Assembly: GCF_910592395.1 (NCBI RefSeq)
Contig: NC_088312.1
Coordinates: forward strand, 1,552,001-1,616,000
Source of the DNA: Lineus longissimus
Lineage: Eukaryota > Nemertea > Pilidiophora > Heteronemertea > Lineidae
DNA: 64,000 bases
Direction: 5' to 3'
This document shows, one piece after another, positions 21,346 through 34,010 of the stretch. The notes beneath the pieces were generated by a model. The model was not told the DNA's origin. It saw only the letters and a program-made list of their open reading frames with translations, and searched no databases. Numbering within the stretch: the first letter of the stretch is position 1; every line of letters begins with the position of its first letter. Made by a program: the position numbers and the translations under genes.

Positions 21346-24300
21346 CAGGCATAAAACAAACATTTGCAATTTTACAAAAACTGATATCTATCCCAAAAAG
21401 TTAAAGTGTCAAGGCACAGAAATCACAACTAACCCACCACGGCCAACCCACGATTTGATATCAAATGACTAAGATAATAGAGATTAATCATTAAGACCTT
21501 CAGCAGCAATATAAATTACAATGCAGCCGAATGCAATAAAGCCATGTTTGATTGCGATGGATTATAAAACACGGGTGCCTTTCTCATCAAGATATTTATA
21601 ATTCATGGTTAATCATGCCAAGTCTATGATGAATTATTAAACGACTTTTGACCACGGAAATCATCCACTCAATAATTGCCAGAATCTTGCACGTGTCGTA
21701 GGACTTTGTACAAAGATACATTGTGCATGTAATTCGGCCGGCTCACATATCCTGGGACTGACTGAAATTAAGGATCAGTTTGATAAGGGAAATTGGAATG
21801 CCATCTGCGAACAAACGTCTGAACTGTTCTACTGAGAAGCACTGTGACCGAATAGAAATTCTGCCCGTTAGGACAGAATTCAGTTCTTTTGCAGAACGCA
21901 GGGTGTCACTAGCGTATACGATCTTCAGTCTGTTCGTCACATGACAGGTTATCTGAAGTCGTCTGAGAATCTTTGTATTCATGGCTTGGTGATTGAATAT
22001 TGCCAAGATGTTCAAGAAAATAACATTTCCGCCCTGATCATTGTCAAGTTTTATATGGAAAGAACAGTGTCTTGACGCATATCCCATGATTACATTTATC
22101 AGCCTTATTTTGACCACACAGGTTTTGGTGAGACAACCATAAACCCTGGGGTTGGTATAAAACCTGTCCAGCAGATTCTTGTTGAATTATACATCAAATA
22201 TGATGAAGTTTAAGGTGTTTTAGTATAGAAATAGAAAAAGCTCGTATGGAGAAAGTCATCAGCAAGCAAATACCATTACCTCCTGAATAAAAAAATTGCA
22301 TATCTCTATCACAGGAGCATCGATAAATGCTGGCTAAAAGGTCACCTGTCCGAGGCAGGCGATATTAGCTTCTGATCTGATCAATAGACGTAATAAGCCT
22401 TATTAAACCAGCCCTCGATCCAATCAACCTTCATATGACACAACCGGTGCTAGCACGCTACTGGCAAACATAATTGTTGACTGACAGTGCTAACAAATTT
22501 CATTATTTACGGAAGGCAATATCACATTTTTTAATAATGAAATCAATCTTTGGCTTTTGGCCGCGTTCTGTCCTGTTCACTTACCACAGTCACTCGGTGG
22601 TGGATGATATGGCAGGAATGTGTAATCTGGATTCTCGTTACGATGGATGGAAAGCAAATGACTGGTTGCTATCGCCATCTCTGAAATGAGAGGAGAACTC
22701 TACCCGGTTCCATCTCATTCTCATCCCATAAAAATAAGCAGCCATTAGCTGCTATTGTCTTTGCCTAATTGCTTGTCCCTTTTTTTCCCATTGCCACCGC
22801 CTGAAGCCAAACACTGGTCGCCAGAGATGGCCAACATGCTGCTTGTACCCATAGCAACCTTTCGCTGTTATGAATATTTCAATTCCCAACTGGAATAAAC
22901 CCTTCCACAGCCAGTAGTCATCATTCCGTATAAACTCAACGTTTACACAAAAGTGACATTTCAATCAGGGTGCACCACCTCTAGAATACTAATGATGAAG
23001 CTTAGAAGTTCTCTTGACATTTCCAATCAAATTAACTTTGTTTTTAAAACAGAGACAACTCTTTGCTCTCATCACAAATGATGTCTGCAAGATTCAAATT
23101 GGGATGGCACATGTAACAGAGTTGTCATCACTTAAATATACATCAATACTTCATTAAACAAAAGTGGGTTGCTTTCCTTTTATCATTCAACATGCCTTTT
23201 TCAGCTGTCAAAAGGCATTTTACATATTTGAAATGAAATACAAAAACATCGTTATTTCCTGTTTGCCTTTTCTTATTCATTTCACCAATAACAACTTTGG
23301 CAATTTATGAGTAGGCTGGTGCCAATACTGTTTTCACAGTAAAATCAATACAGGCTAAGAACACCAACAGGGAATGCCTTTCTCATAAGAGCTTTTTAAT
23401 TTATCAATCAAATGCAAGTTGAAAGCAGCTGATGTTCTTTGTACATGATGAAGAAATAGCTCTTGCGTCATCGTATCTGTACCAATGTCTGGGAGGCTAA
23501 TCTGTATTCATTTCTCAAGCAACACAAATATCATAAACGAAATGCGACAGCTAAGAAAGTAGTATAAGGTTGCTCAAATATCTTTTCCATTCAACAAAAA
23601 CTGTTCGTCAACCTCATCTTCACTAGCTTAGCTTATAGGAGGTAGGCCTATACCACAGGAACAAAGCTGTATTAGACTCATGTGTTGTTTACCTAACAGA
23701 AACAACAGGGATAACTTTCCACAGGTGGTTGGGAAATGGCCAATTCACCAGGAGCTGGCAAACTGAACTTTTAAGATAGGAAAGCCAAATGTTGCCATCA
23801 CAATAAAAACACTTTTTGATTTTCGTTAACTGTAAAATTGATTGGAGTAGGAGTACAAGAACTTACATCCATTGCATTGCTTTGCCCTTTGAATGAAACC
23901 AAGGTTCCTTACACCTTGTACCTGTGGCAGAGCAAGCAAGGACCCCACCAAAGTGGACAGGGGTACTTCTATAAGTTGCCTTAAAGAAACCACCAAGGGT
24001 GTCCTGGCCTAAACAAGGCTGACAGGCCCAACCTAAATCCAACTGTTGTCTCCTATGACGATAGCACTTATTTGCACTATAATATGCATTAGTCTTGATC
24101 ATGACAAACCTCTGAAATGGCGATACCAGCAGATTGCCAATAGGCAACCTCACTGAGAGCAATCCACCAAAGACAAGTATGAAAGTCTCCCTCCTCTAAT
24201 TCACTCTGCCTAATAAATCAGCCTCCTTGTCAGGTTTGCCAAGAGCCAGGTGATTAGATCTGCATATCAAACTGGAGGAATTCTAAATGAACACAATACT

Positions 24301-25464
24301 CAAGAGAGTTTTGACCAAGAGTTTCCAATTTATTAGACTGTTGCAGTTGTGATGCTGAATGGCATTGAAAGTCATGTGAGCTACCCGCACTACAGATACT
24401 AGAAGACTCACTGGCGTGTAATTGGATCAGCTAAGACACATTTTTATGTAGAAGGCAACAACTGCAAACATAGCACCTGATCTCACAAAGCCAGAAGCAG
24501 TTACCTTTGAGAAAATGTTCTGTTCTTGATTCCACCTTGTCAAAGAGAGGAACAAACAGGTTAAAAGAAAACATGGTTTATTTGCTACAGACTTCATACA
24601 GCAGTAGGTAAAACACATTCTATGTGAGATAAAAACATGCCTGGTAGAGACTGATTGGAAAGGTGAGGCAGCAAAAACTAAACATCAATATCCTGTTCAT
24701 GGCTGCAGGCACAGGATTTTTTTAAAACTTTGTTATATATGATGGTATTACAGTGTTCTATCATGTCAATAGTGCACAAGGTACATAACGGTCAACCTTC
24801 TTTGTATCTTCCCCTGCCTCACCAAAACCCTAGCTATGGGCTATGATATGTCTTGATTATTCCTCCATAGGATATTAATTTTCACTGGATGTTTTTATAA
24901 GTGACACAGATTATTTCTTCATCAAGCCATCATACTACCCAATGCTCTTTTTCATTCCAATCGATAGACAGTAAAGTTTCCATAGCATTTAACATCAAAC
25001 TGCAGAAGCTAATCCTTACTCATGAGACAAACGTAACAATCAATAGACACTTTGTATGATTAATGGCAGATGAAAATCTCATTATTGTTTCTATATATAA
25101 ACAAGCCACATGTGATACTACTAACTTTGACTATCCCAAGCGAACTGAACGAGACAGTCATGTACACTGGGGTTGCAAAGTTAACGATTTGAGGCACCTT
25201 AAAGTCCTACTATACAAACTTTTGAAAGTATTGGCAGCACTGTTCTAGGCCCTCAAATGAACCATGAACATCTAAGTAGAAGTCTCTGGAGCAGATTAAA
25301 TTTTAGTCACTGATCCAAAGTGAAAAATATAGACGATACTTATCGGCATGCGGCTGACAATTATTTCCCCAACTATCAGAAGCCTTTCACTTTGGAACAC
25401 CCTGTCTTGTACCTCAGAGCACACATAACAAGAACCTTATCCATCCACAGTTATCCATCATGCC

Positions 25465-27372
25465 CTACATGAGATCCTTACTTGGCCTTCTCTGCCTCTC
25501 TTCCCTTCTTTTCTTCTTAGGCGAGCCCATCTCTTTCTCCTCCGCAAACCCTTCCCCAGACTCCTTGGAATCAGTCGCACCACCTACACCTGCCTGGGCC
25601 ACATTCTTATTCTTTTCATCTGGATCATTGTCATTGTCAGAGTTATACTTTCCCACTACAGGTTCCTTTGTGTCCTTAGAGAAAGTCACTTTAACATGCC
25701 TGTCCCCCTTCTCAATGCTTTTGGCTGCCTTCCCTTCCTCTGACCCATCCCCACTTACCACCTCCTGAGATTCCTCAGGTCCAGTTATCGTTATCTCAAT
25801 TTGTTCTTTCTTTAATATCCCTTTCTTATCATCAGATCCTTTATCCTTTGACTTCCGTCGCCTCCTCCCTTTCTTCACATTACCATCTTTAGCATTCTCT
25901 TGGTCCTTCACTTCGGCTGGGCTTTTTTGTTCTTCTTTAACTTTTGGGTTCTCCAGTTTCTTTTTAGGGCTCCCAGAACACTCCCCATACTGCTTGGATG
26001 GGCTTGGACATCTATCTTTCCCTTTGTTAGTTGGGCTCTTAGGTCTCTCCTGCTTCTGATGTGCAGAGCTTGGAGGCTCTTTGGGTCCTTTGGTAACATG
26101 GCTTGGAACCTCCCCCATATGCTCGGGGTCGATAAGCTTCTTAGCCTCTTCTGGTATCTGCTTTGCTGGACTAGTGGGTTCCTTGCGTCTTTGCCCTGAA
26201 GGAGAAGGACTCTTGGAACCCTGACGTTTTGATTTTTGAGGACTCCTTGATCCCCGTTTCTTTCTCAAGGGACTCCTCTTTTCCTCTTCACCTTGAACAG
26301 GAACTTTCTCCCTCTCTGTCTTTGCTGGACTCTTTGATCCTTCTCTTGCTTTCTTTTTGGCTGTTCTCGGCTTCTTCCCATTCGTTCCCCCAATCGTAAG
26401 CACATCCACACTGTGCCTATGCTGTGGCACAGGTTTCACGGGCTCATCATCAAGAAGAGGTTTGGCCATATCATCCTTGGGTTCAACAACAACTGGCTGA
26501 CTGCTCTCGGGCATTGATTGACTCTTTTTCAATGCTCGTATTCTTCTCATTTGTGGTGTCATCTCGAGTAAGACGACCTTGACCTCTTCTTCAGGTTCTT
26601 CCTGAGGGCCTTCACTCTCTTCGTCAGATTCTTGAACAAGGTCCTTGCCAGCGCAGCTTTTGAACAACTTGCCCCAACATTTAGTTTTAGACGCATCGAC
26701 CTCCAATTCTCCTTTACTGGAGTGTGCAGACCGAACAGACGTCACAGACTTCCTGGCCTCTTCTTCTGCTTTCCTCTTCTCCTGTATCTGCTCAAGTTCT
26801 ATAGCTCGACCAATTGCCAAGATATCTTGTAAAGTAAGCGACGGTTCTTTTTGGGCCCGCCTACGAAGACGGGTCTGGTTACAGGTGAGGATGAGCCTGG
26901 ACTTAATTTGCTTGTCTGTATCCTCAAAATGACACCTATTTGCATATTCTCTCAAACGTGCTTCATACTGGTGAATAGTTTCACCTTTTTCTTGTGTTAG
27001 CTTCCGGAAAATATGAGTCTCATAGACATTATCCTGCATGGGAACGAAATATTCAGTCAGGCGATTTTTAGCAAGTTCATAGTCCTTTTCACCACCAGTC
27101 ATGGGTAGTGTTCCAAAGATTTGACAAACTTCGTCACCGACATAATAAAACAACATAGCTCGTTTTACAGCCTCATTTTGAATATCCAGAGCTTCAATAA
27201 AGTTATCAAAGCGATCTATCCAATTCTCCCAACGAATGCCTAAAGTGCCAGGATCAGAGCTCATGGCCAACGGGGGAAAATACGGAGGTCGAGGAATCTC
27301 ACTTACGTTTTCTATCACTTTTTCAAAATGTTCCTTGCGTAGCAAAGCTTGCCATGATTGCATCTGTGCCAT
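25465..27372 (-). CDS. Gag-derived protein with charged KSP-rich tail, probably exapted
   Basis: This 635-residue uninterrupted frame starts MAQMQSW. Residues about 45-200 match the Gag capsid region of Ty3/gypsy retrotransposons: RWENWIDRFDNFIEAL, then KRAMLFYYVGDEV, LTEYFVP, a segment around ETIHQYEARLREYANRC, and IKSRLILTCNQTRLRRRA with SLTLQDILAIGRAIE. Where such elements carry CCHC zinc knuckles and then protease and polymerase, this protein has only isolated Cys residues (KCWGKLFKSC, 231-240). It continues into about 390 residues of disordered Lys/Glu/Ser/Pro sequence with repeated SP and KSP motifs (GSKSPAK, GSRSPQKSKRQGSKSPSPS), and ends KKRREERQRRPSKDLM. I see no pol, LTR or target duplication nearby. 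Long intact coding without the replication genes suggests domestication, or a non-autonomous element. It lies in the NAV intron in the sense orientation. Confidence 0.8.
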   Translation of the reverse strand: MAQMQSWQALLRKEHFEKVIENVSEIPRPPYFPPLAMSSDPGTLGIRWENWIDRFDNFIEALDIQNEAVKRAMLFYYVGDEVCQIFGTLPMTGGEKDYELAKNRLTEYFVPMQDNVYETHIFRKLTQEKGETIHQYEARLREYANRCHFEDTDKQIKSRLILTCNQTRLRRRAQKEPSLTLQDILAIGRAIELEQIQEKRKAEEEARKSVTSVRSAHSSKGELEVDASKTKCWGKLFKSCAGKDLVQESDEESEGPQEEPEEEVKVVLLEMTPQMRRIRALKKSQSMPESSQPVVVEPKDDMAKPLLDDEPVKPVPQHRHSVDVLTIGGTNGKKPRTAKKKAREGSKSPAKTEREKVPVQGEEEKRSPLRKKRGSRSPQKSKRQGSKSPSPSGQRRKEPTSPAKQIPEEAKKLIDPEHMGEVPSHVTKGPKEPPSSAHQKQERPKSPTNKGKDRCPSPSKQYGECSGSPKKKLENPKVKEEQKSPAEVKDQENAKDGNVKKGRRRRKSKDKGSDDKKGILKKEQIEITITGPEESQEVVSGDGSEEGKAAKSIEKGDRHVKVTFSKDTKEPVVGKYNSDNDNDPDEKNKNVAQAGVGGATDSKESGEGFAEEKEMGSPKKKRREERQRRPSKDLM

Positions 27373-30300
27373 CTTGCTGCTCAGTTGAAGAGCGTCAACA
27401 AAGTGGAGAACAGTTAGTTTTCGGAATAATCCTTTTTTTCAGAGATGTGCAGGAATGGCCTCCATCAGTAAGAACAGGTGTCAATATTCTGAACTTGTTA
27501 GGTCTCTTTACATGTTAGTCTATCAGTGTAGGCACATACGGGAACACATTAGGTAGACCTTACTATTTTAGTTGATATTTTCTCCAGAACACACAGTAGG
27601 CCTACAGTTCTATTTGCCCATTTCACCAAGTCTCACAAAAGAAGCTTGCACACGATATTCCTGGTAATATGAATCAAAATTATAACAGAGTACTCCACTC
27701 AAATGTGCGCTGGTCACTGTATTTCTGTCACAGCAAAATGGTTAAAGTATCATGACCTGCAGAATAACCAAGTCTCATTACAATGATATCACGGTCCCAC
27801 ATTTTAGGACAAATAATTCACCACCATCCTTGATGTATGTCTGTTGGCAATGTGTATCTCTGTAGTATACCCAACATCTGTATTCTGCCACTCCGTTTAT
27901 TTCACAAATTTCATTTGCGCCAACACACAGTCCAACCTGATGAATAATGAATGTACAAATATATCAGATCCACCATGTAACTTATCTTCAAGTGTAATCC
28001 AAACATGAAACCATGCCTTGTATATCACATAGGTTTTTCATAATCTGTATAAAAAATCAGCCAACACATGTTGATGCAGCTCAAATGAAAGTCATTAACT
28101 TATTCAATTTATGCAGAATTCGATTCGGAGTCGCCCAATAACAAGTGCGGGTCTGTTATAAGGATGTCGTGTTCAATACTGGTGGTTGCCTAACCAAATC
28201 ACATACGCAATCCATCATCAATGATATACCAAGGTTGTTCACTCATGCCTAAAGTTCGGCTTCGGCTTCTCAACTGTTTTAATATAGAATTGATCAAGTT
28301 CCTGTTGTTGACTTGGGGCTGGCACAATATCCAAATTTCCAAAGTGATAATGACAATTTTCAATTATGTATGTCAAACATCACCTTTGACGTCATCTTCC
28401 CAAAAACTTTCAGTGCATTCAAAATATCCAATGATCCACAAAACTAATGAGTCAGCCAGTCAAGTAGGGTACTCAATATCCTGTTTCAGCTCCGAAAATT
28501 GTAAATTATTCCAATAAAACTTTACACATATATGATGTTGGAAAGTTTCGTCATTCCATCAGTGCATGTGTGATACAAGAATGAATGTACAGCAAAGTAC
28601 ACTAGAACATGTAGTTCAGTACAACAACCCACCTGTAAGTGTTAGCAATATCGGTGATCCCAATATGAACATCAACAATAAGGTAACACATTGCTTTTCA
28701 CCGATATCCAAGATAATGATCCAGTGACTGAAGATAGACTTGTTTTTGATTCCAAATAGTTGCACCTTTTATCGCACTCAGTGTTGTTGCAATGTCGTAC
28801 TTGAGGTAGATTAGAAACTGTCATTCCAAGTAATATGCACCTCCTCAACTAATCTCAAGAAGTTCTCCAAGTTCTCCTATGTAATTTGCCTAATGAGAGA
28901 ATCCCATTCCTCTCAAAGTCATCCCAGTGTTCCAAATCCCCTTGCCATGAGGCATCACCATCACAAGTCACGATTATCCCAACGCATCTGAAAACACTGC
29001 GAAATGAAGATGAATGGGTCCAGCATGCTAAGGAAATGAGCATCAGCCTTGTGAGACAATACACATAGCCATGACTTGCATGAGGTTTTCACTCCGCTAT
29101 TGATCGAGCAAAATAATCCATAAAACATCCAGCAACCAACTGCTCCGGCACTGAAATTCGAAATCAATCCGCAGAAGTGAGGAATTCCCCTTGAACGAAG
29201 CACAGTGTCTGATGTTTACACGTTAGCTGTACATTCCATGAGTTTGTTTGCCCTCGGTCATCTGAAGACAGAGGCTGCTAACACTCTATTATGGAAAGCT
29301 CTTCAAACCACTCAAAATTCAAGATCACTGTAGGAATATTTCTGCAGTTAACTATGTGCGATGGTGATTCCAAGCTAGAAGACTGAATAATGGTACAAAC
29401 ACTTGAATGCTGATTAGAAATGAATGAATCCAAACCAATATCCATTAGCAAGTCTGTAAGGAACCTGCAGCAACAAAACTGAACCAACAGCTCTTCAGAA
29501 CACTCCAAAGTAATCTCAACAGCAAAATCTGTCAAACATTTGCAGAGAAGCCTGAAATGAAAGCAACAGTTGAAGTAGTTCAGGGTAGTGGTGGCTAATG
29601 CATCCCCAGTGCTGAATTATGAAGAGAATCATAAGAAGTGTGCAGAATGTTATGAGTGTATTGCACTCACTGGTGCACTCAACATAATTCCGGTGATATT
29701 ACATCTGAGCATGACACTTAATGTAGATCGATCCCCTGCTAGCTCTGTTAAATTTCTTGATAAGTCCGCATAGCAAAAGCTCCAACAAAACCAAGTCTAG
29801 ATTTCCTCAATACATGCCTGTGAGCACTATGCCGCATAGATGTACATTTGTGTAGTCCAATCTCTGCTGATATCAGGAACATCATCAGTCTCATATCTCA
29901 ATAGGTATGTGTACCACTGCATGAATATCATAATCAGTATTTTTCCGAGTACCACTGTTTCGAACAATTCAGTCAACAGGTGTTCACCATTGGTTTACCA
30001 GTTGACTGAGCGTGTCGAATTGGATTCCAAAGGTCTAATGAACTCCAGAAGTGATCAAAATCTAGTCCGTTCTAGTCTAGTCTATCTATAGTCTAGGTTA
30101 TTGCGAGTGATCGCCAATCAGACTAAAAGGATAATTATCCAGTACCACCACAAGCCAAATGAAATATTCAGCATATTCAGACAAGCGTTCCAACAGCCAC
30201 TTCCAACTGACACCTGTCTTGTCCAACAATCGAGACCTTTATAGACATGACAGATGAATTATGTCAAGAAAAGTTGTCAGTTGCTATACCAACAATATGC

Positions 30301-32030
30301 TCAAGATTCGAGAAGATGTTAACAATGTCATCAGTCCTCTTTACATGGTTTCTAAAGCTATCAAGGGTAACACCAGGTCTCAGGTCATGATCTGCCTCGA
30401 GGAGACCACAGCAGAAGATGTTGAATCAGACACGGCATCTAAGCAAGGCCCCATAGAGTCAGAGCATCTAAGCCTGGCATCACCAAGTCGTAAAGACTAT
30501 CTGCAGTACTGCAGACCTCCCCAAAGACAAGTAAAGATTCCAAGCTAATCACTAATATGCCTAATTAGTGACTGCCTCGTTTCTGCTGCATGCACTTTCT
30601 ACCATTACATCAACATGCTGTTTTAGCAAATGTCCATGGGAAATCTTCTACGTTCTCCTCTCTATCAAAGGCAGCTTTAGAACTGCTTGGTTAATGTATA
30701 AATTTTATTCTATTCCTCGAGATTAATGCTCTTCAACGGAGAAGTGTAACTCACTCGTTGCATACAGAATAAATGGGAATGGCTTCCTGTGCTGAATCAC
30801 CCAAGCTAGTAAGCTTTCTGCGAGCTTGCAAGCTTTTACACCAATCCCATCCATTATTTACCAATGGGTTTATGTGCCAAGCTATAGTCAAGCGTCTGCA
30901 TCAATTCCATTTACTTCGCCATAAATAACAGCTGCGGATTCCAGCGCTTTGATGTTTGAAGTTTTATTGATTCAAACAAAACAGTCTATAACTCCATCTG
31001 TTGGCAAAATGTGAGACCAAAAAACTTAAGCTGTTGCGTGCAGTAGTGTTGATATTGGCCTTACAGGTTTGAGTTTCACATCTTTATTGGTCAAGAAAGT
31101 CATCGGTCACTGATCAAAGATACCAAGTCCATCTCATGAATATTTCAGTGGCATCGGTTTCAACCTTGTCTTTCCACTCCCTCAGCATATATAGATGGCT
31201 CGATTATTTAGGAAATGACTGATTTCGAACTGATGATATTATGCAAGACCATCAGCATCCAGAATATTGTCATTGGGACTCATTCGGGCAATCTACAATT
31301 TATTGTCATGCAAATCTCATACCACCATGGCTTTATTTACTCAACAGAATGTCCACCATCCCAATGCTAGCTGTAGCAATTTATGTTTTCCCTTTTAAGT
31401 AATTGGCCAGGAAGGAAATCAAACATATTTTTCTACCGTCTGATGCCATTTTAGCCGATGGACATTATGTACGGAAGTCAACAGAGTCAATGAATTCACC
31501 GCGACTCGACAGGAACTAATAATAACTATAAAGCATCTTTATAAACCATTGAATGTTCTGCGAAAGTCAATGATATCGTCATCAGCAAAGAAACAGGCTG
31601 AAATAGGCAAAACCAAGAAAATGCCATCCGCCATTTACTGTTCAGCTCCAGTACCCTGATGGGAATATCTGGCAGGAGCTGACGATAACACAATTTTGGC
31701 CTGTCATTACGATTCCCAAGATTCACAGCATTGGACAACTTTCACATCGAGCTACTGGCTCATGGAAGAAGCAAATGAGATTTGTGCATGCGTGTAGGTG
31801 ATTATCGAAACAACTATTGTAATTCAGTCTTCTCGCGCTGCAGCAGTGAATGAATTCTGTACGAGTATGCAACAAGGTGTCGGATAATGGGCAGTTTATT
31901 GAACTTGATGATGTCATTTTTTATGGCATTTAATACACAGGTTGCATGTATCAAGTGAAAACAACAATATGGCAGCCAAGGTGGCCATCTTGGACAAGTG
32001 GTTGACACTGGCCACTGGATCTTAATCATA

Positions 32031-32384
32031 TTAAAGCGAACTGGAACCGCCAAGCCAGTTCGTATGACCTCGTTTTCATTTCCCGCGTATCGGGTGATCA
32101 GAACGAGGCATGAATGAAACATGGCGCCTTGCTGTCAATCATTCAGTGACGTCACTACTATGGAATTTACTACGAAAATTCATGAATGAAAGATCGCATG
32201 ACTCACGTGATTCTCACATGATTCTCACATGATTCTCAATAATAACAAATTGAACTGCGCATGCTCGGGCACTGGGGGCGGAGCTACAAATCTGAACTCG
32301 AATAGGAAGTTGGAAGTTTGACTTTCTCGGGCGGTGAAAGTCGAAAAATTGAATAAATCGCTCGGCGGTTCCAGTTCGCTTTAA
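32031..32384. mobile_element. Complete MITE with 21-bp perfect terminal inverted repeats and TTAA ends
   Basis: The left end at 32031-32051 reads TTAA then AGCGAACTGGAACCGCC. The right end at 32364-32384 is its exact reverse complement, ending TTAA. The element is 354 bases with no coding capacity and contains short GATTCTCACAT repeats. TTAA at both ends suggests piggyBac-type target duplication; a TTA/TAA duplication of Harbinger type is the alternative. Confidence 0.75.
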
Positions 32385-33792
32385 CCCTTCACCCACACAT
32401 TCTCTCTATAGAGAACACATTCTCTCATGTTGAAGAGCCAACATGAATGCCTGTATGGACAAACCAATGAGTGGACAAACAGACAACATAGTTGGTGTAG
32501 AATGGACGGGTATGATGATTGATTCAAGCGAGCATAAATAGATGCAATGGATGTGTCTACTGCTTCACCTATTTAGCTTCCATCTCAACAACATGATCAC
32601 ATGTTCAGCAAACCAAGAATAGCGGAGTTGGCCGCGGCTTCATTGCTACTACACTAAACTAATTCTCATGACTTGGTATAGATGGTAACACCAGCATCGA
32701 AGAAGGCCTATGTATTTTTCACTGTTTTTCAATCAGAATGAGCCTGCTAGAGTTTTGACAACACGTCTTCTGTCAATTTCCTTTTTAAGAATAAGTGTTT
32801 AGATTGACACTAAACAATAAGTTTAGCTGGCCGCGTGACTATTTCCCAGAAAGGCACCAACTGTTGATCAATGCTTATAGCACATCTCGTATCGATTATC
32901 TGTCACCAACCAGTAGGTATATCCCAATACTTTTTCAGTTTTAAGCCAGGCAATAAAGTCTCCCTTGAGTATGAACCATCAACTAAAAGAGCAAACTTGA
33001 TAATGCAGTAATTAATGAGAGTTTAATGGCTGCTTAATCAGCTTAACACTTGTTAAGACTTGTAGACATCTGGGAATCGCAGAAATGCTCATCCGTCAAA
33101 ATGATGTCTACTGAATACAGCGAAGTGTTTCCAAATTTAATTGCAAGAGATTAACATAACGATGTTTACAGGTCATTAGCATCACTGATGACCTTGCTAG
33201 GCCAAGCCAAGCAGGTTTCCTGCTTTACAGTATCAGCCCTCAAAGTGTTAAGAAAGTCTCCCAACCAAACGACCAGTCTAATAAACTAAGTATTCCAGCC
33301 TCCTTGAATTGGCTGCTACATCCTCCAAGCGATTGCGCTACAAAACCGTCCAATACTAGCAAGCAATCTAGGTAGACAGAATACTTGATTGATTCATCTG
33401 AATACGTGTGAGCCACGTCACAATGCAGCGGCGAGATGGCCACGATAAGATAGAACAAATCCAATCATGGGACGACGCGAACGGAATAAAACATGTTGCT
33501 CAATGTGGACAGGATGATGCTCTTGTGACAGCTAGGTTAGCTCGGTAAGCTATGCTAAGCCACGGGCCAGACAGACAAACACACTAGCTGTTTTTTAAAT
33601 CGATAGCAATGTTTTATAGAGATTTGCTTACTGGTAGCATCTACATAACAGTGTTGTTTCTTTGTAGAGTAAGGTATGCTCATATCATGGCTTAGCCAAG
33701 TCTTTGCTCTTCCTGAGCCACAAAATGACTGAGCCAAATTCGACAAGACCCACCTTAACTGAGTACTAGCCCTCTTGTTTGTGTATAATGAC

Positions 33793-33830
33793 ACTTACCT
33801 GTGGAAGACAAAGAAAAGAAGAAGTCAGTG
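33793..33830 (-). promoter_or_regulatory. Predicted recursive splice site 2 (zero-length exon) in the NAV intron
   Basis: On the minus strand a CTGAC branch-like motif and an uninterrupted pyrimidine-rich tract lead to TGTCTTCCACAG directly joined to GTAAGT; the junction is at 33799/33798. Both halves are near consensus. It is 18.7 kb downstream of site 1 and would serve transcripts from every first exon at or beyond 41.5 kb. A 4 x 23 bp minisatellite lies about 90 bases upstream on the transcribed strand. Confidence 0.68.
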
Positions 33831-33914
33831 CATTCAAAAATAGGAATTTTAATGATATGACATTCAAAAAGAGGAAAAAACAGTTACATTTGATCATTCA
33901 AGTGTAAAAGTAGA

Positions 33915-34010
33915 GACACCAATCAGATTCATGGCAGTGCACCAACCAGATTCATGGCAGTGCACCAACCAGATTCATGGCAGTGCACCAACCAGGTTCA
34001 TGGCAGTGAA
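33915..34010. repeat. Minisatellite, 4 x 23 bp
   Basis: Four head-to-tail copies of CAGATTCATGGCAGTGC plus a short linker. The first has AATCAG and the last AGGTTC. It lies about 90 bases upstream, on the transcribed strand, of recursive splice site 2. Confidence 0.9.

Larger units (their letters stand above)
18591..25464. other. NAV intron, 18.6-kb first exon to the Gag-derived gene
   Basis: It holds the octamer cluster and recursive splice site 3. Unnamed open frames at 21743-22117 and 23863-24162 on the minus strand show no domain and are of chance length. Confidence 0.55.

Noticed and set aside
21743-22117. 124-residue minus-strand open frame
   Set aside because: It reads smoothly but matches no family known to me; chance frames of this length are expected several times here.
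23688-23715. TTTCTGTTAG|GTAAAC on the minus strand as a recursive splice site
   Set aside because: The donor is off consensus, and it lies only 2.4 kb from the better site at 21.3 kb.
23863-24162. 99-residue minus-strand frame ending near GTAAGT
   Set aside because: The donor splits a codon out of phase for the CH exon, and the peptide has no recognisable domain.
25465-27372. Active Ty3/gypsy retrotransposon
   Set aside because: No polymerase, integrase, protease or LTRs are visible on either side of the Gag-like frame.
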